A stretch of DNA of 64,000 bases from Ustulina deusta (taxonomy: Eukaryota > Ascomycota > Sordariomycetes > Xylariales > Xylariaceae), in NCBI GenBank assembly GCA_023159155.1, contig JAJNNX010000009.1:930001-994000 (forward strand). Reading direction: 5' to 3'. How positions within the stretch are numbered: the first letter of the stretch is position 1; every line of letters starts with the position of its first letter. A program made the position numbers and the translations under genes. Below the pieces are notes generated by a model. That model was not told the origin of the DNA. It did not search any database and saw only the letters and a program-made list of their open reading frames with translations. Below are positions 46,043-59,861 of the stretch, piece by piece.

Positions 46043-48339
46043 AATGAAGTTGGGGGCGAAGACGTGCTTTCGAGGTAAATGATGAACAAGACGTGAGGAA
46101 GATGCAATTGGAAAATTCAACGAACCTAGTAGATTTAGGGAATGTTGCGTCGCATGGCCAAAAAGAGCAGGTAACTATCAGCGCCGCCTCGCTCCCTTCA
46201 TCCGATCGCCCCCTGATGCGATTCCCCGCAGATAATTATAAGTAGATCTGCGTCCCCGCAAGATGTCTGAGATCACCTCCACTTGACCCCGCGTTACAGC
46301 GACCTGTCAAAACGTCCCCATAGTAATTCGACTGTGGGGGGGGGCGGAATCTTCAGCTACCTATGTACCTAGGTATTGGCAAGACGATTGCAGTGCCGTT
46401 GTAGAGCACAAAGGTACGGCGGACACCGATTCCCCGCTTTCAATACGAGGCGTGGCTGGTAGGAGCGCCGCGATTTTCCAGATATTACGTTCTGATATCT
46501 AAACATTACCTTAAACCTATTTCGGCAAGTGTCCTATATATGTTTCCATATGCCCTATTTCCTATATAAAATAGATTAGTTTTAAATACGGTATAGATAC
46601 TAATAAAAACAACGGTTGCTTGTAGGTAGGCCTGGGAGTTATCCGTAGGTACAAAAAGTTAGCTGGGAATTTTACTAAAACAGAAGTATCTATAGATTAT
46701 AATAGCTAATTTTTTACGTTTTGATATTTTGGCTTGAAAAAATTATTAATCAATAACTAATAACCTAGTAAAGCTAAAAATAACGTGCGATTAATAGATA
46801 TTGCGATGCGCGGTAGTATTGTTGATGGTTAAAGGTTAAAAGTGATTGGTAGGTTAAAAATAAGTGGGCCGAAAGCTAAAAGTACTGATTGGCTAATAAG
46901 CTAAGGTGCGCTATAGTAGTGTTTGTAAGTAAAATAGTAAACATGTTGTTTTTAGTTAGTTTACAGATAATTCCTGGTTAGCGCTGCTAGCTGTTTTACA
47001 TTTTGTTAAAATAGGTATAGTTTGTATGTGATTTATATAAGGTGTGGAGCTGTAAAGATTATTTATAGGGAATTACTGTGTTAAGTTTAGGGTAATGTTT
47101 AGATATTAGAATGTAATGTCTAGAAAATCGTGGCGTGGTAGGAGGAAGCGAAGTCGATCGGATCGAGCGATTTTTGGCCCAGATCGCTGCGATATTGACA
47201 TTCCTACTCCCTTTTGGCGGGTGTGAAAACCGTGCGCCTGGTAACTATTGGTTGGCTGTAAGGCGAGGGAGTTCGTGTCAATGAATTCTATCTATTTTTT
47301 TTAAAAATAGTCTGGTATCTCGTACTGTAGTTCTTACATCTCCTAGGCTACTACTTTTTACCGTTTGGTATTAATAATAATCTCCAAAAAGATTTTGTAA
47401 TTCGATATTATAAAAAGTTGCTTACTTCTAGGGTGTTTAACCTCGAGCAATATCTACGCAGGTGACCACTGAAGATAGCCTACTGTGTTTGGAACACCTG
47501 ATTTGTATAGGTAGAACATACAAACATTATTAACATAAACGCCATTTATTGAACATTCAAATTGGTTAATTCAATTATATATGATACCAAAATTCCCTTC
47601 ATCTGTTAGCCGAGAGGAATCTGTCAGTCATCTATTATGCAGCTTGCCCAAGGTGTTTCTGCTCGTGTTGTGATTTGGTGGTAATATCACTTTCCAGGGG
47701 TAGCTACCCAGCTGAGTACAAAGGGTTAGAGAATTCGGAGCCTAATAAGTGGCTCTACCGGCGCTGCAGGGACCCACCGTACAACCCCGCCTAACTGTCT
47801 TTTACAGACTAGCCTATTACAGCTCACGCTCCCCACAAGTAGGTACTTACACAATCATGGACAATTGATTGGCCCGCCTATATCCGACAGGTAGGGATAT
47901 CCACCACTGGCGCCGACTTGACCTGTCGAGAGAGTGGACGAATGACACGTGAGATGCGCGATCAAAGCCAAGGTATTGATTGGCCTAAGGATACGAGAAG
48001 ATTCCCTCAAGCGTGGCTACAGACTCTTAGGAACAAGAAGAGATATAAAACTTTAATCATTTGGCTGAAGATAGCCTATTGCACTATGTACGGCCAAGCC
48101 CTCCCGTAGTCGGTTGATCTACCACCACCACTATGTGAGGGTGGCATATGTAGGTCAGCTTACGCGATGAGCTGGCACTTGATCTGCAATCGTGGGGGCT
48201 ATGCAACCCGGCTATGTCGGAAAGCCTTCGCAGAGCATTCCGCCGCTTGATCTGAGAACTGAATCACAATTGATCAACCTCGACAGGGTGCCAAAAACCC
48301 TTGGGCTACGAGCGGATTTCAGACTTCTTTCCGGCTCCG
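46043..48339. other. 2.3-kb region without a recognised gene
   Basis: Two parts: a moderately AT-rich stretch (46490-47450) that may be transposon debris, and balanced sequence up to the second ankyrin gene. Repeated words: gtttggaacacctgattt at 47487-47504 (also at 18870), TACCTAGGTA at 46366-46375, and ctgaagatagcctactgtg at about 47469 with a near copy about 595 bp later. A tail resembling the end of the copia-1 LTR (cctatatccgacag) lies near 47878-47892 but without a matching start. Confidence 0.4.
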
Positions 48340-51300
48340 ATGGCCGATCCGCTCTCCGTCGCGGGTCTTGCGACCGGCGTCGTCTCTCTCGGGCTGCAGC
48401 TGTTCGAAGCAGTGAAGGATTACCTTGACGCAGTGAAAGCGCGGTCGAAAGAAATCGACTCGACGCGACGACAAGCCGATAATATGAGAAAACTGCTTGA
48501 AACTATTCGCGACCTCTTGCCCAGACTCCAGACCGACCATCCAACATCAGCCACTATGATACAACACTATGTCAAGCCCTGCGAAGCGGAGCTGCGCGGT
48601 CTCAACGACCTCTTGCTCGGACTATGCTGTACGAATACGGCCCGGTCTAGTATTCGTTCCAAGTTGGAAGAACAGAGAAAGAAGCTGTCATATCCGTTCA
48701 ACCGCGCCCACATCGGTCAGCTGGAGAGCCGATTAGAGAAGGTGAACTGTGCTCTCCAGATGGCCCTGCAACTTGCGGGACTGTAAGTGACCCGCAAGGG
48801 CTCCTGAACACAGCATGATCACGCATTAATTCCCTACAGTGACATTTCCATCAATACTAGCCAGAACATTCGTCGTCTCCATGACCTCCTGGTTGGAACA
48901 TCTGGCCCAACCCTGACGGGTGACATAGGGCCTCTTCAAAACCAAACCGTACGCACTCAGTCGACCTTACGAATTTTGGTTAACACTATACCGGAGAATC
49001 GAATCAGGATGTACTAACATCTGTGTTTCTCCTCAGTTTAATGCTGTAGACGCTGTTCTCAAGCTCACATCAAAGCCAAGTTATTTGAGAGCTTCATTGA
49101 ATGAACTGGAGAGTAGCCAAGGGGTGGGAAGCCCAAGGCCCCTGAATCAAGTACCATGCATTTGTCGGCCTTCCCGCCGTACCACACGGCAAAAGAGTAG
49201 ATTGGCGGTTCTCTCATTCTCGTTTGAATCATCCTCATTAACCAATCGTCTTCCTGACTGCCCATTTTCCCAAATAATTGACAACCAGCAAACAGCAAGC
49301 TTCACCGTCGAGTTTGGCAGCTTAAAATGGTTACTCCGAAAAGCTGTCAGTGTCTCGTTTTCATTACAGCATGGCGCTGGCGGCTTTAGTATTAGCCCTG
49401 TTTTCACGTACTATCCGGCAGTCAACCAGAAAATAGCTCCAGCCTTTCGTATTATGGATCTAATCAGACATATTACATTTGTGATGATCGAATTGGATAG
49501 CCGTCGGGATCAACAGGCTCCTAGTTCTGCAAATGGCATCGAACCGTACGCAAGAGTCATCGAGCACAGCTTTGATGCGGTGATATCGTTATATCGTCAT
49601 GGAAAAGCCTCGTCGAGAGATATCGACTCTCGCGGGCGTTCACTGATACATTCTGCTGTTGACTCTATTGTAAGTTTCTCTTTATTATCTTTGAGAAAGA
49701 AAAGCACTCACCCAGAATATCAGAGCTTTCTCAGTTACCATATGGAATCGATAAACAAAATAGAGTGGGCTTTTCTCCCCGGCATTATCAAGCTCATTGC
49801 AAGTGGAGTGCCAGTCGCGGTCCACGATTCGGAAGGCCAGTGAGTTAACCCTTTGGTAATACGATAATCCATAATGACGACCATGGTTCTGGAAGGACAC
49901 CGGCCGGAAGAATTTTGTTTTCTTTCTTACATGCGGATTTTTTCGCTGAGCTTGCCTCGCGAATTTTATCTGTAGGACCAGATGCTCCTCTCACCGTGTC
50001 ACCTGATGCACCGTCGGTGATTCGTTCACCCGTGGACTGTCTAAACTATTATCGTATGGATTCGAGCATAGCAGAAGGTCAGTATGCCTCGAAACAAATA
50101 CTGGCTCAACTAATACTGGGCAAAGCGGCCAACTGTGGCCCGTTGAGTTTAGCAGCAATATCTGGCAACGAACACGCTGTATCAGATATTCTAGACCGAT
50201 ATCCTACAACATGCAGAGAAGTGAACATTTTTGGTCAAACTCCGATCCACCTCGCAGTGTTGCATCCAAGCTGTCTACGTTTGATAGTGAAGAAAAGTGA
50301 GCGGTCGATCTTGGACAAGAGGGACAAGATGGAGGATCGGGCATTGGATTATGCAGCGAGGGTAGGGTGCGAGGAATCCGTCGCCATTTTGATAGAGCAC
50401 CAATGCTCTATCGACCTGAGTTGTCTCCAATACCCCTTGGCATCTTGCATGGGTGTGATAATCAGTGGGTTAAGAAAACGTCGTGATCGGCTGAAGACCT
50501 TCGCAGTAAAACATCTGTCGGAAGTTGAAATCACCCGTCTAAACCTTGGAAACGACAACACTTTAGATCGAAACACAAAAGAAGTACAGCAAATACTTTA
50601 CGACAGGGGGATCATGTCCCCTGATGGGATTGATGGACTTGAGACTTCCGACTACGGATTTTCCACATACACTTCAGTGTATCATACTCGAGCAGATATA
50701 AAACTCTTTGGTGTGCTCTGGGAACACAAATTTCGGGATATTGATTCCTTGGATTTAAGGGGGAAACCTCCGTTACTCATTGAGCCATGGGACAGCGATT
50801 TCGAAGTTGAGGCGTGCTATACTCGCTATAGGTGGCTGACCGAGCATGGTGCTGACTTGTGGACGCCATTTTCCATCAAAACAACAACAGGCAAAATCAA
50901 AGATCCCGTGACGCCAGCACATTTCCTCTTTGCTACTATTGGCGCATGGTGGGACGCTGACTTTGAATATGAGCCCCCGAACATCGAAGTGGTGCGATTC
51001 CTGACTAAGGAGCTGTTGGCTGTCTATGTCAGCGATGATTGCTCATGCCATTGCACCTCGGCCGGTTGCACGCCATTGGCATTGTTTTTAAGATGTTTAA
51101 CTCGGGACTCCTACGGAGCAGGACGTTTGAGTTGGCCTCGTCGCCTTGAAAATCCACAAGCCCTCGCCAGCCCACTCGTGAGATTCATTCAGGAGGCACA
51201 GCCAAATTTTACCATGGAGCAACATCTTGCGGTTGTTAAGTATATGACCCATGCGGCCTTGGACATTGCGCACACATGCTGCCGTTTTACTATCACCCAT

Positions 51301-51672
51301 CACTACGAAAGCCGACATCTGCCCCCCGAGGAAGTAGAGGAAATCAACTCAGAGCAGACTTATTTACTGGAACTTTTGGATGACCTCGTTGTCGAGTTCG
51401 AACAAATCTCTAGGGACGACCGAAACGGCCTGCCGCTTGGACTTGACGACCCTGAGGAATTCTGGATATGTCGCTGGGTTGACAGGATGAATGCGGTGCT
51501 CGAAGAGTTGGATGGTGATAATGTTGAAGAGAAGGAGAGGGCTGACGCCAACGCAATCGGCGTAGTCTGGGATACTACGTCGGCCACTTCAAGCAAGTCG
51601 GAAATCAAACTCGAACAAACACCAGAGTACTTTCTAGGCCGGTTGGAAGAGATTATGAAGAATTCTCAATAG
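48340..51672 (+). CDS. Helo-like N-terminal domain / ankyrin-repeat protein, second copy
   Basis: Predicted 1043-aa protein in four exons: 48340-48782, 48840-48948, 49037-49839 and 49896-51672. It opens MADPLSVAGLATGVVSLGLQ, the classic start of the fungal STAND N-terminal (Helo-like) domain, residues about 1-150. A CxC motif (CIC, 225-227) lies in the same position relative to the N-terminal domain as CRCFCH in the other ankyrin gene. Ankyrin repeats are at about 533-627 (GPLSLAAISGNEHAV, GQTPIHLAVLHPS, DYAARVGCEESV). The C-terminal part is long, with acidic patches (EEVEEINSEQ). Intron 2 has a perfect TACTAAC branch site. A 54-bp in-frame stretch starting GTAAGT (49671 on) may be an additional intron, giving 1025 aa. 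No NACHT/ATPase domain, so it is a STAND-related protein without the motor. Confidence 0.85.
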
Positions 51673-53591
51673 CAAGAATGTTACTATCTATTAGCCGAAA
51701 GTAATTCTACCCTCATTTCTATTTAGTTGCTATATAAAGGTGAGGTGCACAGGCCCAAACAGCGGACGAGGTTGATTTCTGTTTCCGAGGTTCGGGTCAA
51801 ATTCTATTCGCTAACGTGTAATAGCCCAGTGAGAACAAGCAATTCCTCGTGAAGTTGATGCAAAATGGCCAACACCAGTGCGAGCGTCTCTGCTGACTAA
51901 AAACCCCGGTTCGGCGGCGCCACACGGGTGGGTTCTGGCCGTTAGCCGCCTTCTGCTCCGTTTTAGCCTCGGCGCTCTAGCCCTACCCCAGAGAACTGTT
52001 TTGGATGAAAACAGAACAGTTGACCGGCGAGATTCGACCCCGAGTAATATTGCTCTACTTAGCGTACACCTCTCTTGGCCGCCTCTTACCTCTTATTTTT
52101 TAGTATTAGCCCTACTATAGTTCGAAGCGCCTGGTTAAAAAAAATCCAGCTAATAAAAAAAAAGCGCTTTATATTCTTACTATAACTAAACTATTACCTA
52201 TCTATATTTATTAAAACAAAGGCAAAGCTTTTTGTTCCACTTATTACATTTGTTAAAATGAAGGTATAAACCTTGGAAGAACGTCGAGCTCGTTTGATAC
52301 GCATATTCATTACGAGCGGCACAGTTATGCACCTTTGATGAAAGGGATGAAGGGTACGGCAAGTGGGGCACGGGCCAACCGTGGATGTACTGCCCCGCTA
52401 GAATTACCTAGATAAATACCTCTGTGTCGGGTAGCGTTCTTACAGATAGTTCTCTTCTGCATATATCTCAGTACACACTTTCACCTTAGACTTGGCCCTA
52501 CGTGATAGGTCCCAGTCTTCCGTAAGTACTGCTCGAGGCACACGGTCGTCTTTGGTATTTCCTCAGGTTCCAAAGACAGTTGAGAATCCCGAACGGGTTA
52601 ATCTAGCGTAGAAGCGAGAGTTGAAAACAATACCTAATACCTAGCACAGTTCACCTTATTAGACCTACTTAGGAACGAAACTCTGCTAGTATCTAGCAGT
52701 CTGATTCTAGTTCACTTAATGCTTTGACTCACATTCCCCTAGAAAACTTCCTAACTGTCCATTTCCTTGCCTTGAGCAAATGTCATGACTTATTGCTAGC
52801 CTATTAACGTCAGGGCTCTTGATTGTTTCTTAACTTTATTGTTATTGTACCAAAATCTTGCATGTTTTGTTTGGCTTATATATAGAATCTAGATATAAGT
52901 ACACTCATCTTATTGGCTTTAAAAGCCTTATTTCGCAGGCTTATTAAGCATTTCGTTAAGATTAGAGGCCTCTTTCCTTACACAGCTTTTCTAATTGAAC
53001 GGCCACTTTGAGCTGCCATTGCTTTTCTTAAAATGCCCTCATGGCGGTATGTTGTCAAAGGAGAAGAATCAGGTCTAGCTCTATCTTTGGGGGGGTTGGG
53101 GGTGTCGAGGACGAGCTTGCTAGTACGGGCAACAACTTCTTTGAGCAATTCGTTACCGTTGATGATGGAGATATGTCAGTGCTGAATGGCAAGGTCATGA
53201 ATTGATTGATTGATTCTGTTTAACATCGGTGCGGGGCGTTATACACCACTTCGCAGACCTCCCTAGGGGTCTGGGACGTGGCAAGCTCTATCTAGTTCGC
53301 GGTAAAATACAGTGGGTTGTTGTTGATACAGTTCTTGTTACAGGATTCCATTCCAGATATATGCTTTGTGTGCCAAATATAATGCTAGTATAGATTTTAA
53401 AAAGAAGCCCCAGCTAAGGCCAGGGGTGAAACTCTCTAATAAAATATAGAATGTAATCATAAATTATATGACACAGTAATAAATGCTTTCGCATCGGTTG
53501 TCTTGATTGTCATTATATATTAACTGGTGATTATCTTTATAATATGTAAACATCTTATAGCCGTTACTACTAAACCTGTTTTCTTATTAGA
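51673..53591. other. 1.9-kb region, no recognised gene
   Basis: Balanced sequence changing to AT-rich toward the transposon. The stretch 52226-52268 is a transition-rich copy of 43046-43088. A minus-strand reading near 52990-53200 gives a protein-like piece (NGNELLKEVVARTSKL) interrupted by a stop; a second frame in the same place is equally open, so I do not call it. Confidence 0.4.
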
Positions 53592-54097
53592 TAAGCTAAC
53601 ACCCCCCCTTGCAAACCACCCTATTGCAACCCAGCCACCAAAATAGCCACCCACCAACTTTCGCAGCCATTATTTATAACATAACATAATATTTATAACC
53701 AACCTTAATATTTTTATTAAATATTAAAACGTTCTAACCTTAATTATGTTTTTTGTTTTTGTTTTTTTTGCTTCTAATATATTTTTATTTTTAGTTTTAT
53801 TTATATATAGCATTTGTTATTGCAATTTTTGCTTAACTTGCTATACATAAGTTATACAAATAAAACAATAACTAAGTAGCAATTTAACTAACTTATATTT
53901 TAATATAGTTTTTTTAGCTAGTTTGGCTTCTAATAATTTAACGTATGCTTTTAAAATTACAATTTTTTTAGCTTTTTAGTTAAAAGCTTTATTAGTTTTT
54001 ATAAAAAATAGCTTTTGTAATAGGTTATTAAAAAAAAGGTAGTACTTAACTAATTTCTAAGTTATATATTACAAATTTTAGTTTTTTGTAAGTATTA

Positions 54098-54333
54098 TGT
54101 TACGATTAGTCAAGTAAAGCTTTTATAGCTAGTTTATTAATACTATAAACGAAGACTTTAAGCTAAAAAAGAAAGAAAAAAAGAAAAGAAGTCAGAGTTT
54201 ATAAAGTAAGTAAATATAGACTTTGTATGTATAGCTGCAAAGTTTAGGTTGGTTCTTATGCAAACTTTTTATTTTATTGTTATATAGGTCTAAAGTTTTT
54301 ATAAGTTTTGCTAAGATTATATTAACTATTATA
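54098..54333 (-). repeat. 3' LTR of the gypsy element
   Basis: A 236-bp LTR containing the word agctgcaaagtttaggttgg, identical in both LTRs. It is more A/T-converted at its right (inner) side. Confidence 0.85.
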
Positions 54334-57300
54334 TTATTTTTTTTTAAAACTAAAAGTTTAAACATAGTTTTAATTCGAAGTTATTAATAATATTAAATTT
54401 ATATAGTTTTTTTCTGTTGTATTGCTTTATTATTGTTTTTATAATTATTTATAAATTTGTTAGCTGCTACTATATATATTTATTTTTGTAATTTTATAAA
54501 AAGTTTAAAAGCTTTTTTATAAGTTTTGTAAAATTAGTTAAGTTTAATTAGCATATTTTTAAAACTCTAAGCTATATACTAAGTATTATTAAAATTATAG
54601 CTTTTTTAAGCAACTTAGTATTGTAGCTTTTTGTTTTTTTTATATATTTTTAATTATTTAATTTGTTTAATTTTAAATTTTGTTTTGCTATTAATATTTT
54701 TAGCTAAAAGTAGTGATTAGATTTATTAAAATAAAAAGTTATTGCTTATTTTTTGTAATTAGTTAGTATAAAATAAGTTTTTTATTTTATAAAAGTTAGG
54801 CAAATCGAAAATATAGCTAAATTTTTGTTTTTTTAAGATTTCGAAAAGTCTAACTAATTAAAAATTTAATCTAATAGTTAGTGCTTGCGTTATAAAACTT
54901 TTTTTTTTTTTTTAATTTTATTTTTTATTTTAAAATTTATTAAGCATTTTTTTTTATTAGCTTATAGCTTATATTATTTTTATATAAGGGTTGCTATATT
55001 GTGTACTATTTTTTAAATGTTTTAAGTTTAGCGAACTAGTTCGAACGTTTATTGCTTAATATTAAAATTTATAATAGTTTTGCTAATATTTATTATTAAG
55101 GGGTTTTATGTTTTAATTTTTATTATTACTTTTAGTAGTAATATATTAATTGATAAATATTATAAAAAATTATATATAAAATCTAAAGCAAAAAAATAAA
55201 TATTTTAATTATTTTAGTATTTATTAATATAAAAATAAAGTTATTAATTTAGTTTTTAATTAGTTAATTTTATTAATTTTTTAGGTTTAAAAGTAGTAAG
55301 TATTACTAAAGCAGTGCTTAATACTTATAAAACTATTAATTATTATTATAAACTTAAAAATAAATAGTTTTATATTATTTAATATTTATATGTTTAATAT
55401 ATTAAAAAATCTATATAAACTTTTATAATATTATATAGCTAGTAATTTTATAATATTTATTTTTTTACTAAGTAAAATTATAATTAAATAGCTAAACTTA
55501 TTTATAAACACCTATATATAGTTATAACTTTATTAGTTAGGTAATATATTTTTATTATTTATTATTATATATTATTATATTGCAGCTAATATAAGCAATA
55601 AATAAAAAAAGCTAGAAGTTTTGTTTTATAGTATTTTGTTTTTTTTATAATTATATTTTAAATAAAACTAATAATATTTTTGTTTTAATATTTTGATTAT
55701 TTTATATTAATTTTAGTATATAATAATTAAAAATATATAAACTTTTTAAATTAAAGCTATATAAAAAAAATAATCCTATTTAAAGTAACCTTAAATATAT
55801 ATAACTTTTTATTTTTATGTTTTAGATCTTATAGCTAGTTCTTTTGTTTAATTAAGTTTATTAGGTTAGTTTTTTAAAAAATATTAAATAAAAAGTTTAT
55901 AGTTAATATAAAACTTAGTATTTTATTAGGCAGAACTAATATTATTATTTATTTTTTAGTTTTTTTAGTTTTAATTATAAAAAGTTTAGCTATTTTTTTT
56001 AATAAAATATTAATTATTATATTTTTTTGTTTTAATTAGTATTAAAAAGTAATATTAAAGTTTAATAAAAAGTTGGCCTAATATATTTATTATATTAATA
56101 AAATTTGTTTATTTAAAAAGTATAATAAAGCTTAATAATTAGTTATTATAAAAAATTTAGTTTTAAAAAGTTTTAAATAGTAGTGTTTTAAAATCTATAT
56201 TATTATTAAAAGTTTATAGTTTTAAATTAGGTAAGCTTGCTTAATTAGCGTTATTATTTTAAAAAAATATTTTATAAGTTTTTAAGTTATATTTTTTTAT
56301 TGCTACTAAATAATTTTTTTTATTACGTTATATAAAGTATTTATTTTTATTTGTATTAGTTAGCCGGGCTTAAAAAAAGCTAAAATAAATGCTTTATATA
56401 CTAGTAATTTTATATGTTTAAAAATTTGTTTTTGTTCTAGTCCTATGATAAATAGTTTATTTTTTTTAATAGTTAATTTAAAAAAGCGGGGATTTTACTA
56501 GCGTAATAAATAAATATATAAACATAATTATAAAGCTTAAAAAATAACCGGATTAATTTAATATTTTTAAAATTATTAAAGTTCTAATTTAGGATTGCTT
56601 AGATTTTAATAGAATTAATTCTAATTTTTATTTTAGTTTTTATAACTATTTTTAAATAATTAATAATAAATATATTAAAACAAAACTTTTTAATATTTTT
56701 TTAATATTTAGCTTAATATAAATAATAGATTATTTTTTTATAATAAGTTTAGTATTATTTTTTGGTTTTAAAATAGATTAAAATATTATTTATATAAATA
56801 TTTATAAACTTGTTTAAAAGTTTTTAAATTTGTATATTAATAAAAGCTTACTACTAAACAGGTTTTATTCTTAAACTAAATAGTAAAACTTTTTATTAAA
56901 ATATTTTTTTATAAGTTTAAAAAAAAAAAAAAATAATATAATTTTATAATTAATAATAATTAATAAAAAGTTTTAATAATATTTAGTTTTATAAATTAAA
57001 TAATATTATAATAATTAAATATAATACTATTAATATTTAAAGCTAGTATAATTTAATTTTTTAAATATATATTTTTTTATTAATAATTAATTATAAATTT
57101 ATATTTAATTAATTTAAATTTAAATATAAATAAAATAAAAATAATGTTTAAATTTATATTTTATTTAATAAAGTTTATAGTTAGCAGTTTATTTATAAAC
57201 TTTTTTTTAAATAAAATAAATTATATAAATATTTAATATTAATAAAGCTCAAAGGTATATTTTTTATTATTAAGTTTTAGTATTATATTAAATTTTAGTT

Positions 57301-59861
57301 ATAATAACAGTAAAGTTTTAGATTTTTTTTTTAAAAAAAGCTTTTTAAATATAATAGTTAAAAAAATAAAAAGTTTTATATTAATTTTATATGCTTAAAG
57401 TTTTTTTTTTTTTTAAATAGGATTAGTTTATTATTAAAAGTTTTTTATAGTACTATTTAGTTAATTTAAATTTATTTTTTTTATAAAATATTAATTATTT
57501 TTAAGTTTTTTTTAAATAGTTTAGTATAGTTATTTTTAGTTATTATAAATTTAATTATAATAAGTTTTTTTAGAATTTTTTTAGCTAGTTATTTTTATTT
57601 ATTTTAATAAAAATAATTCTAAAAATCTTATATAATTTTTTTAATAGCAGTTTAGTTTTTTTTTTTATAGAAATTATTATATAAACTTTTTTTGTTTTAG
57701 GTTTGGAAGTTTTAGGTTTTTTTTTTATTTTTTTGGTTTTAGTTATTTTTAGAATAATTGTTTTATTTTTAAAAAATTATTTTAATATTTAATAGTATTT
57801 TTTTAACGCTTAATTATATTAATTAGTATCTTTTTATATTTTTAGGTTTATATTTTGTTATTTGTAGCTAAAAAGTTTAATTATAATTATTAGTAAAAAT
57901 TAAGCTAATAAAAATAGATTATTTAGCTAAATTAATTATTATTTTTAGGTTTTTATTAAAATATTTAGTTTTTAAATTATTAATTATTAATTTTTATAAT
58001 ATATATTAAATATTTATAAATTTTGCTAATTATTTTGTTTTAATAGTTATAAAACTTTTAAAGTTTAGCTAAATAAACTATTTTTATTTTTAATTATTAT
58101 TTAATTTGTTATATAAACTTATAGCTAATTATTAAAAAAATATAAGTTCTAATATTATATAAAACTAAAGTTTTTATTTTAATATTATTAATTTATAATT
58201 AAATAAATATTTTAAAAATAATTAATTTGTTTAAGTTATATATTTTAGCTAAAATAAATAAAAAAACTAATAAAAAGATTTTTATTAGTTTTATTTATTT
58301 TTTAAGTTAAATAAACTACTAAAATTATTTTTATTATAGTTTTTTTTTGCTAGTTAAACATTTAAAATTTTAAGCTTTTAGTTAAAGCAGTTAATTAATA
58401 TATATATTTTTTTTATTACAAATAAAATAGGTTTTATTATTTTAATAAGCTTTTTTTTTTTTTTATAGTTAGTGCTTATTTTAAAACTTTTAAAGCTAAT
58501 TAAAAATTAATAAGCCGGTTTACTAAAAGCTTAGTTATTTAAATTAGATTTTTATTTAGTTAAACTAATAAGTTTAGTTTATTAATAGTTTTTATAAGTT
58601 TATTTAATATTATATATTAATTTAATAATTTTATTAATAAATAATTTATAAAAAATATTTAGATTTATAAAAGCTTTATATAAATTTTTTTTTAAGTTTA
58701 TATAAAAATAGTTCTATAATTTATATTTTTATTATAACTTAATAAATTAATACTTTTAAGCTAAGCTATTAAATATAAAAATAAATTTATTAATATTTTT
58801 ATTAGTTTTATATATATAAATTTAAAATATTTTATAAGTAATAATTATTTAATTAAAATTATAATAAATTATTAATAAAGCTTAAATTATTTTAGTAATA
58901 TTATTAAATAGTTTTTTAATTTAATAAAAATTCATTTTTATTAATTTTTTAGTATATTTTTTTAACTAATTTATAATATACTAAAATTAGTTATTTTTAG
59001 TTTAGAATATAATAATATTTTTATTTAGTTTTTTTGCTAGTTTATAAACCTAGTTATTAAATAAAGTTTTATTTTTTATAAATTTGCTAAAATTAATTTT
59101 TTATATTTTAGTTTTTTTAATATAAATAGAGTTTAAAGCGCTAAAAAATAAACTAATAAAATAAAAAACAAATAAAGCAGTAAAACTAAAAAGTTTAAAA
59201 TTAATATTTTTAAATATATTTTTTATTATTAAATTATAATTATTTTTTAAAAGTACTAAAATAAATATATCTAAAAATTAATACTTTACTTATTTCATTT
59301 ATTAAAAAAGTTTTGTTAGAACTAACGTAAAATTGTAGGCCTATATAACTATAATATTTAGTGCTGCATTTTTAAATATATTACTTATTTTAAATTATTT
59401 TAGTTTTAGTTCGGATTTTATTTTTTTAGGTTTTAACTTTTTATTTTTTTTAAATTTTTTAAGTATTAATTTGCTTAAAACGTTTATAAAAAAGTCTAAT
59501 ATTTAATTTTTTTTTTTTTTATAAAAAAACAATTTTTAAAATTATTTAATAATAAAAAACTAGCTATACTTAAAAATTAAAGTTGTTCCAATCGTTTAAA
59601 AACTAAAAAAAAAAAAAAAAAATTTAAAGTTAAGTTTTTTATAAGTTATTAGTTTTTAAGTAGTATAAAAATTAAAAGTTTTATTAAAGTTATATTAAGG
59701 TTAGATTTATATTATAAAATATATAATTTTTTATATTAGGTATATAATTAAAAAAAAAGTTTATTTATATTTTATTAATTATAATAAAATAAAAAATATA
59801 TATTTATTAAATATATATTTATTAAATATTTATTAATAAATAATTAGTAAGCTTAAAATAA

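Noticed and set aside
47460..47900. Possible solo LTR related to copia element 1
   Set aside because: The end (cctatatccgacag) resembles the LTR end, but no TGTCAGAT-type start or target duplication could be found.
52990..53200. Protein-like minus-strand segment NGNELLKEVVARTSKL...
   Set aside because: Interrupted by TGA and closely overlapped by a second open frame with an ATG; I could not assign either to a family.
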